In this document: positions 59,646 to 64,000 of the stretch, in pieces
Layout of the letters: every line of letters begins with the position of its first letter
How positions within the stretch are numbered: position 1 is the first letter of the stretch
Assembly: GCA_013400975.1 (NCBI GenBank)
Contig: WBMZ01000227.1
Coordinates: 1-64,000 of the forward strand
Direction: 5' to 3'
DNA length: 64,000 nucleotides
From: Atrichornis clamosus
Taxonomy: Eukaryota; Chordata; Aves; Passeriformes; Menuridae
Notes under the pieces: model-generated
What the model was told of the DNA's origin: nothing
What the model saw: the letters and a program-made list of their open reading frames with translations, nothing else
The model's database searches: none
Program-made: the position numbers and the translations under genes

Positions 59646-60162
59646 CCCGAGCCCCCGGCCCCGTGCCCGGCAGGGAGCTGACGGTGGCGTGGGGGTGCAC
59701 GACGGGAACACCAGCAGGGTCCCCCCTGCCAAAGCCTGGCTGCTGTAGGCAGAAAGGGCTGGGATTAAGAGGCACCCGTGGGTCTCTCAATGCATCGCAT
59801 TGGCTTTGGGAGGAGCTGGCTGCTTGGCTTGGCACTTGCAGACTGAGCAGGAGTCACCCCTGGCAGTTCTCGGCAGGTGCTAAACACACAAAGTGCAGAA
59901 ACGCCTCAGTCCAGGCTTCCACCCAGCAAGGGGAGAGCAAAGAAACCAGTCTTGCATCTTCCCTTGCTCACGCTCCCGGCACCCCCGGCGGGGCCGCTGC
60001 TGGTGCGAGGGCACCAGGCCAGCCAGGCCAGCACAGGCACTGCCGGGGCACACAGAGCCGCCCTCTTAGCCCTGCTGGCTGGCGTGGCGCCTGCGGAGCA
60101 CCAGCCGCCCTTCCAGCTCCTCATGGCCCAGCAGGTCCCCCACCCACGGCGCACAGCAGAGT
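59646..60162. other. GC-rich spacer between minisatellites
   Basis: GC-rich unique sequence of about 517 bases separating two arrays of equal period. Open frames occur on both strands, none with a recognisable domain. No repeat unit of either array is seen within it. Confidence 0.4.
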
Positions 60163-60366
60163 GGGCAGGTGTGGGCTCAGGGCAGGTGGGGGCTCAGGGG
60201 AGGTGTGGGCTCAGGGCAGGTGTGGATTCAGGGCAGGTGGGGGCTCAGGGCAGGTGTGAGCTCAGGGCAGGTGTGGGCTCAGGGCAGGTGTGGGCTCAGG
60301 GCAGGTGTGGGCTCAGGACAGGTGTGAATTCAGGGCAGGTGTGAACTCAGGGCAGGTGTGGGCTCA
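60163..60366. repeat. 17-bp minisatellite, 12 copies, G-rich on + strand
   Basis: Twelve consecutive units of exactly 17 bases, consensus GGGCAGGTGTGGGCTCA, with no insertion or deletion across 204 bases. Five units match the consensus exactly and the others have one to three substitutions, including a GATTCA/GAATTCA variant. The lack of indels suggests recent expansion or ongoing homogenisation. Expect length polymorphism. Confidence 0.95.
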
Positions 60367-60552
60367 GGGCACCTCTGCAGGTGGCTCCAGACCTGTGGCT
60401 GAATCCACTGCCTGGGCTGCAGCTCTTTAAGGTGTCAGGCTTGGACTCTGCTGCCTTAACAAGGCCCTTGACAGAAAATTTCAAAGAGGATCAAAACCTA
60501 AGAAAGACCCTGATATTCAAAGGAGGCCAGTGTCTCCTCTTTCCTTTGTACC

Positions 60553-60583
60553 AAAAAAAGAAAAAAAAAGAAAAAGAGAAAAG
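60553..60583. repeat. A-rich simple repeat
   Basis: A-rich run of about 31 bases with interspersed G (AAAAAAAGAAAAAAAAAG...). No retrotransposon body adjoins it. Confidence 0.8.
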
Positions 60584-63500
60584 GGAAACGTAATTCTGTT
60601 TCATTTGGGTGTGCATGAGCAAATTAGTTTCAGAAGCAATTTTATGGTAATTATGACCATCTCCAATGGATTAGATTTTCAGAAATATTCACTCTAATGT
60701 CATGATGAGAACTTTCACGTCCTGATTTTTTTATTTGATGTTCTAACAATTTAAGGGTTCCAATAATTTGTGTGCATGACTAGACTAGAACAAAAACACA
60801 TTTACGACTTCTGAGTTTTGTGACACTGAAAATTTTATGGTGAAGTAATTTTGACCTTTGGAGAATATAAAAAATTCAATGGTAACATGATCTTTATCTC
60901 TCAGCACGGTATTTATGGTCTGTCATTTCAGCTCCTAGTCCCTGATAAAGAGGAGTGTTTGATCTTTTATTCCTCCTAATACTTCAAGTGTATCATAATT
61001 ATAACTTTATTTGGTAATCACTGTGATGGTGCTGATACAAGAATCCATTTAGCATTTCTGCGTCTGTGTTGCTTCCTTCCACTGGGGATACGCTGTGAAT
61101 CTGTCAAGGTAAAGTACAAAACTTTCTCATTTTCTTTTATATGGAATTTAAGGTAAATAAACTTCAGGGAAGTTTGGTGAGTTTTGGGGAGTTCTGCATG
61201 TAAAATATCTACTGCCCTTTCTAATAGTTTCTTAGTCCATTTTGAAGGGCTTTTGTGGCCAATTGTCAGTGCCAGCCCATTGGAGCTGCTGCTTCCTGGG
61301 ATGAGGTTCAGGCCGTTTGTGTGGAGAGCGGCCGAGTCAACAATTATAAATGATCCATTTCATGTTCTGTGTGAAATCATCCGTCACTGGACACTGCTAA
61401 GTGAGTCTGGTAACGTTAAAACGATGTTTAATAAAGCCAGCATTTCAGTACCACTTACCATAGGGTCAGCAGTTGCCAAATGCAATTGATCACTTGTTTA
61501 CTGAGGAAATGGAGAGATTGGAGAGCAAGAGGAAAAAACAGAAATAAAGGCAAGAACAAGCATGCAAAATAAAACATAATCATTATACAAATAAAGACCA
61601 TTTACCTCTGGTTTCTCCTCCTCAAATACCTCCTGAGGATTTTCAGGACAGTCTTGCAGGAGAAAGCACGTAGATTGCAAAGATGAACCCCAGGGCTGTA
61701 AGGAGGATATTTTCCCAAGAAAAAGAAGTGCTGTAACTTCCCATTGTCAAAAACAGGAACACACCTCTTGGGTCTCCTCCCCAAAACTGTCAGGAAGACC
61801 TATATGGATGGGTGGGGTGTTCTGCTGGGGACTCTTCCAAAGCCTTTCTCAGTCAGTGGATGGGCACGGTGAGCATGTGCAGGTGCACGTGTGTGTGTGC
61901 AAGTGTGTCAGGGGAACTCAGTGGCTTCTGCAGGATCTCCCTCGGCCCTGCAGCATTCCTACGCCAGGAACACATCCATTGCCTGTTCTGAGCTGAATAG
62001 ACGATGATTAGTAACCCAATTTCTGGCTATTTCTGGTGTGACAGGAAGCAAAAGGTTTTCTGCAAATTCGCCGGCAAGAACCTGGCGGGGGAAGCTGCCC
62101 CTCTGCCGAGCCCCCGCCTGGCAGGGGTGGGAAGGCTCCCGTGCCAGACTGCAGTCCCTGTTTTGTTGGGACTGAGCAGAGGGAAGTCCTCTCCGCGCTG
62201 TGCCTCCGCCGGCTGCTGAAGGAGGCACACTCGGGACTGCTTGGAGGGCAGCTGGGAGGGTTTTCTACTGCACAGCTGTTTAACCTGGAGTTTGCAGCCA
62301 GCCCGGGTGACAAGTTCTGCCCCTGGGCTGTGCTGGGCGGGTCTCGGAGCAGCCCCCACAGCCAGGCTCACCCACGAATGGCCACCAGCTATCACCAGGG
62401 ATGAGCGTTCTGGCATATCCCAGGAATACTTCCACTCACGTGCATCTGATAACCCAGCAAAGGAAGAATGGGAGCGAGTTGGCAGGTGGCCTTTCAAATG
62501 AAAGAGCACATGGTAAACGATCTGTTTGCTGCTGTCACACCCTGGAACACTAAAGGCGTCACACTGTATGCAAATTCCTTTCCATTTCCCCATTGTTCTG
62601 TCCTTTTTATTGTTCATATTCCAAAAACTAAATATCATTTCAAAAGGCATAGAACAGTACGATGTGTTTGGGCTGGTTTATTGCAATTTCTGATGTGTTC
62701 TGCTTTTATCCTAATGGTCCATAGCAAAACACAACAAGGATTGCAGCCTTAGACTTCACACCTTTGTAAAACACACAAATGAGAGCGAGTCTTTATTCTC
62801 TGAGCACGATGGGAAAGCAAAACTGCTGCTACATCTTGAAGCAATTACCCCCAGGTACTGTCTCTTCCTCACCACCACCAAGCTGATGCCGAACACTACT
62901 TCCTTTAAATTTAAACACACCCTCAGATCTTACGAGCAGCTATGCCCAGACATGAAAAAGCATCAGACATCATCATTCATGTGTTAACAATTAATTATTT
63001 AGTTATCGGCTCAAAGCAAAGCCAGCACACCAAGGCATCAGTTGTTTGCATTCCTCAGGCTTGCAGCCATGTGTGTAGGTGTTGACTTCTGGGTGAAAAA
63101 ACCACCTAAAAACTCCCCAAGTTTGTCCTGCACTAGCTCCCAGCACATTAGTCCTCATGGGGAAATTAGGTGCTGATCCTTGTTAATAGCCTCTACCCAG
63201 ACCTTTCTCACAGAGTAAGGCCAAAATACAGCAAAATATTTTCTTTGAAATCCAGTTCTTGTGTCTGTGCAACCAATAATTCCCACTGCCAAACTCAACA
63301 AATGGCTCTAATTCCTCTCTTTGAATTTGTTATATTTATGACAAGTTGTAACTGTTTAGTTTCAAATGTTCTCAGTGTCCTCCTCGTACTCAGCATTTTC
63401 TGTGTTTCAGCAGGAACAGATAAATCTCTGTGAGGAAGTGCAGACACACGTACTCAACATGCAATTAGGCTAAATTAATGGCCAGCTCATTGCGGTCACC

Positions 63501-63979
63501 ACTGTGCTGGAAGGGAACGGGGGCAGCTCCTGACGTCGCTGGCATTGTTTGGTGCTTGAGTAACACAGAAGAGATCTGAATTGAGCTCCGTGTTTTTTTA
63601 GTGTCTGGAATGTTTGTGAGCTTTGATTACTGGTCGTGACACCACGGTCAGCGGGTGACTGCTCAGGGCTGGAAATGACGGAGCAGAGCGGCGGCGAGGA
63701 GTCGATAAGAAATGGCAGAAATGGCACCAGGAATGGTGATCAGGGCTGCTCGGGCACAAACAGTGCATATTCATTTGCTAATCAGGTCTCTCTAGTCAGT
63801 GAAAGAAAACTGGACGGGCTCGGAGCCTGCTTGCTGCAGCAGCTGCACTGTGAGGCTGGCTGTGGGCTTGGTGCAGGTACAGGTCGCTGGTAACTCAGGA
63901 AAATAAAAAGTTTAGTCTGAGCAGGCACTCTGTGGGAAGCCATTGACTCTTGCTTCATTGTCTCGGCTCATGATGATCG
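60584..63979. other. Non-coding stretch with POU-type motifs
   Basis: Bases 60,600-61,140 and 61,330-61,600 are AT-rich and repeat-free. An exact octamer ATGCAAAT lies at 62,568-62,575. A cluster of POU/homeodomain cores (GCATATTCATTTGCTAAT) lies at 63,765-63,782. A GC-richer patch at 62,060-62,350 gives open frames on both strands (207 codons on minus, 62,027-62,650) with no domain. No gene is supported. Confidence 0.35.
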
Positions 63980-64000
63980 CAGAATTATAGAATGGTTTGG
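63980..64000 (-). mobile_element. CR1 LINE tail, cut by window edge
   Basis: The last 21 bases read 'cagaattatagaatggtttgg', the reverse complement of a CR1 3' end (ATTCTATAATTCTG preceded by the CCAAACC block). The element continues beyond the right edge, so its length is unknown. Confidence 0.72.

Noticed and set aside
60163..60366. Possible CRISPR-like array
   Set aside because: Units are directly tandem, with no unique spacers and a 17-bp period, in a vertebrate genome. This is a minisatellite.
62027..62650. Minus-strand open frame of 207 codons
   Set aside because: No recognisable domain, no splice context, and it overlaps open frames on the other strand.
1..64000. Endogenous retrovirus or LTR elements
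   Set aside because: I looked for paired TG...CA long repeats, primer-binding-site-like sequence and gag/pol-like frames and saw none. Short LTR remnants could still be missed by eye.
1..64000. tRNA, rRNA, snRNA or microRNA genes
   Set aside because: No tRNA B-box (GGTTCGANTCC) or known rRNA/snRNA core was noticed. MicroRNA hairpins cannot be excluded without folding.

Overview
This window looks like non-coding nuclear DNA from a bird. The evidence is the interspersed repeats. Almost every dispersed repeat I can recognise is a 5'-truncated CR1 LINE, and those that keep a 3' end finish in degenerate copies of the avian CR1 tail (ATTCTATG / GATTCTGTGA). I count about fifteen young or middle-aged CR1 pieces plus two much older CR1-clade fragments, together roughly 6% of the window. 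I see no Alu, L1, B1/B2 or tRNA-derived SINE, no retroviral LTR or retroviral protein, and no bacterial gene structure. Some CR1 copies look neoavian, perhaps passerine, but that is a weak inference from memory of subfamilies.

Layout. Bases 1-310 are the 3' part of a CpG island with GC boxes and two GTGAGC splice-donor candidates. There is no ATG on the + strand in the first 486 bases. The simplest reading is a promoter plus non-coding first exon of a + strand gene whose upstream part lies outside the window. From there to 55.5 kb the DNA is mainly single-copy, AT-moderate sequence with scattered CR1 fragments at 1.4, 2.5, 3.9, 8.4, 13.1, 19.6, 27.5, 31.6, 36.5, 45.1, 47.8, 50.2, 51.6 and 54.3 kb. 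Two ancient CR1 fragments sit at 33.4-34.1 kb. A near-ideal CTCF motif lies at 4459-4474. A second, complete CpG island lies at 55.5-56.2 kb. Two minisatellites with the same 17-bp period lie at 59.5 and 60.2 kb. The window ends inside the tail of another antisense CR1 at 63,980.

No protein-coding exon could be supported. Open frames of 150-245 codons exist, but they fall in GC-rich DNA, in CR1 repeats, or overlap open frames on both strands, and none shows a recognisable domain. Several AT-rich blocks free of recognised repeats contain homeodomain, POU-octamer, SOX, GATA or NF-Y type motifs and are candidate regulatory elements. Conservation cannot be measured from one sequence, so these calls are tentative. 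The likely picture is a long first intron, or an intergenic region next to a promoter, of the kind seen around developmental genes. The gene itself cannot be named. I found no CRISPR array, tRNA, rRNA, virus or novel multi-gene system.
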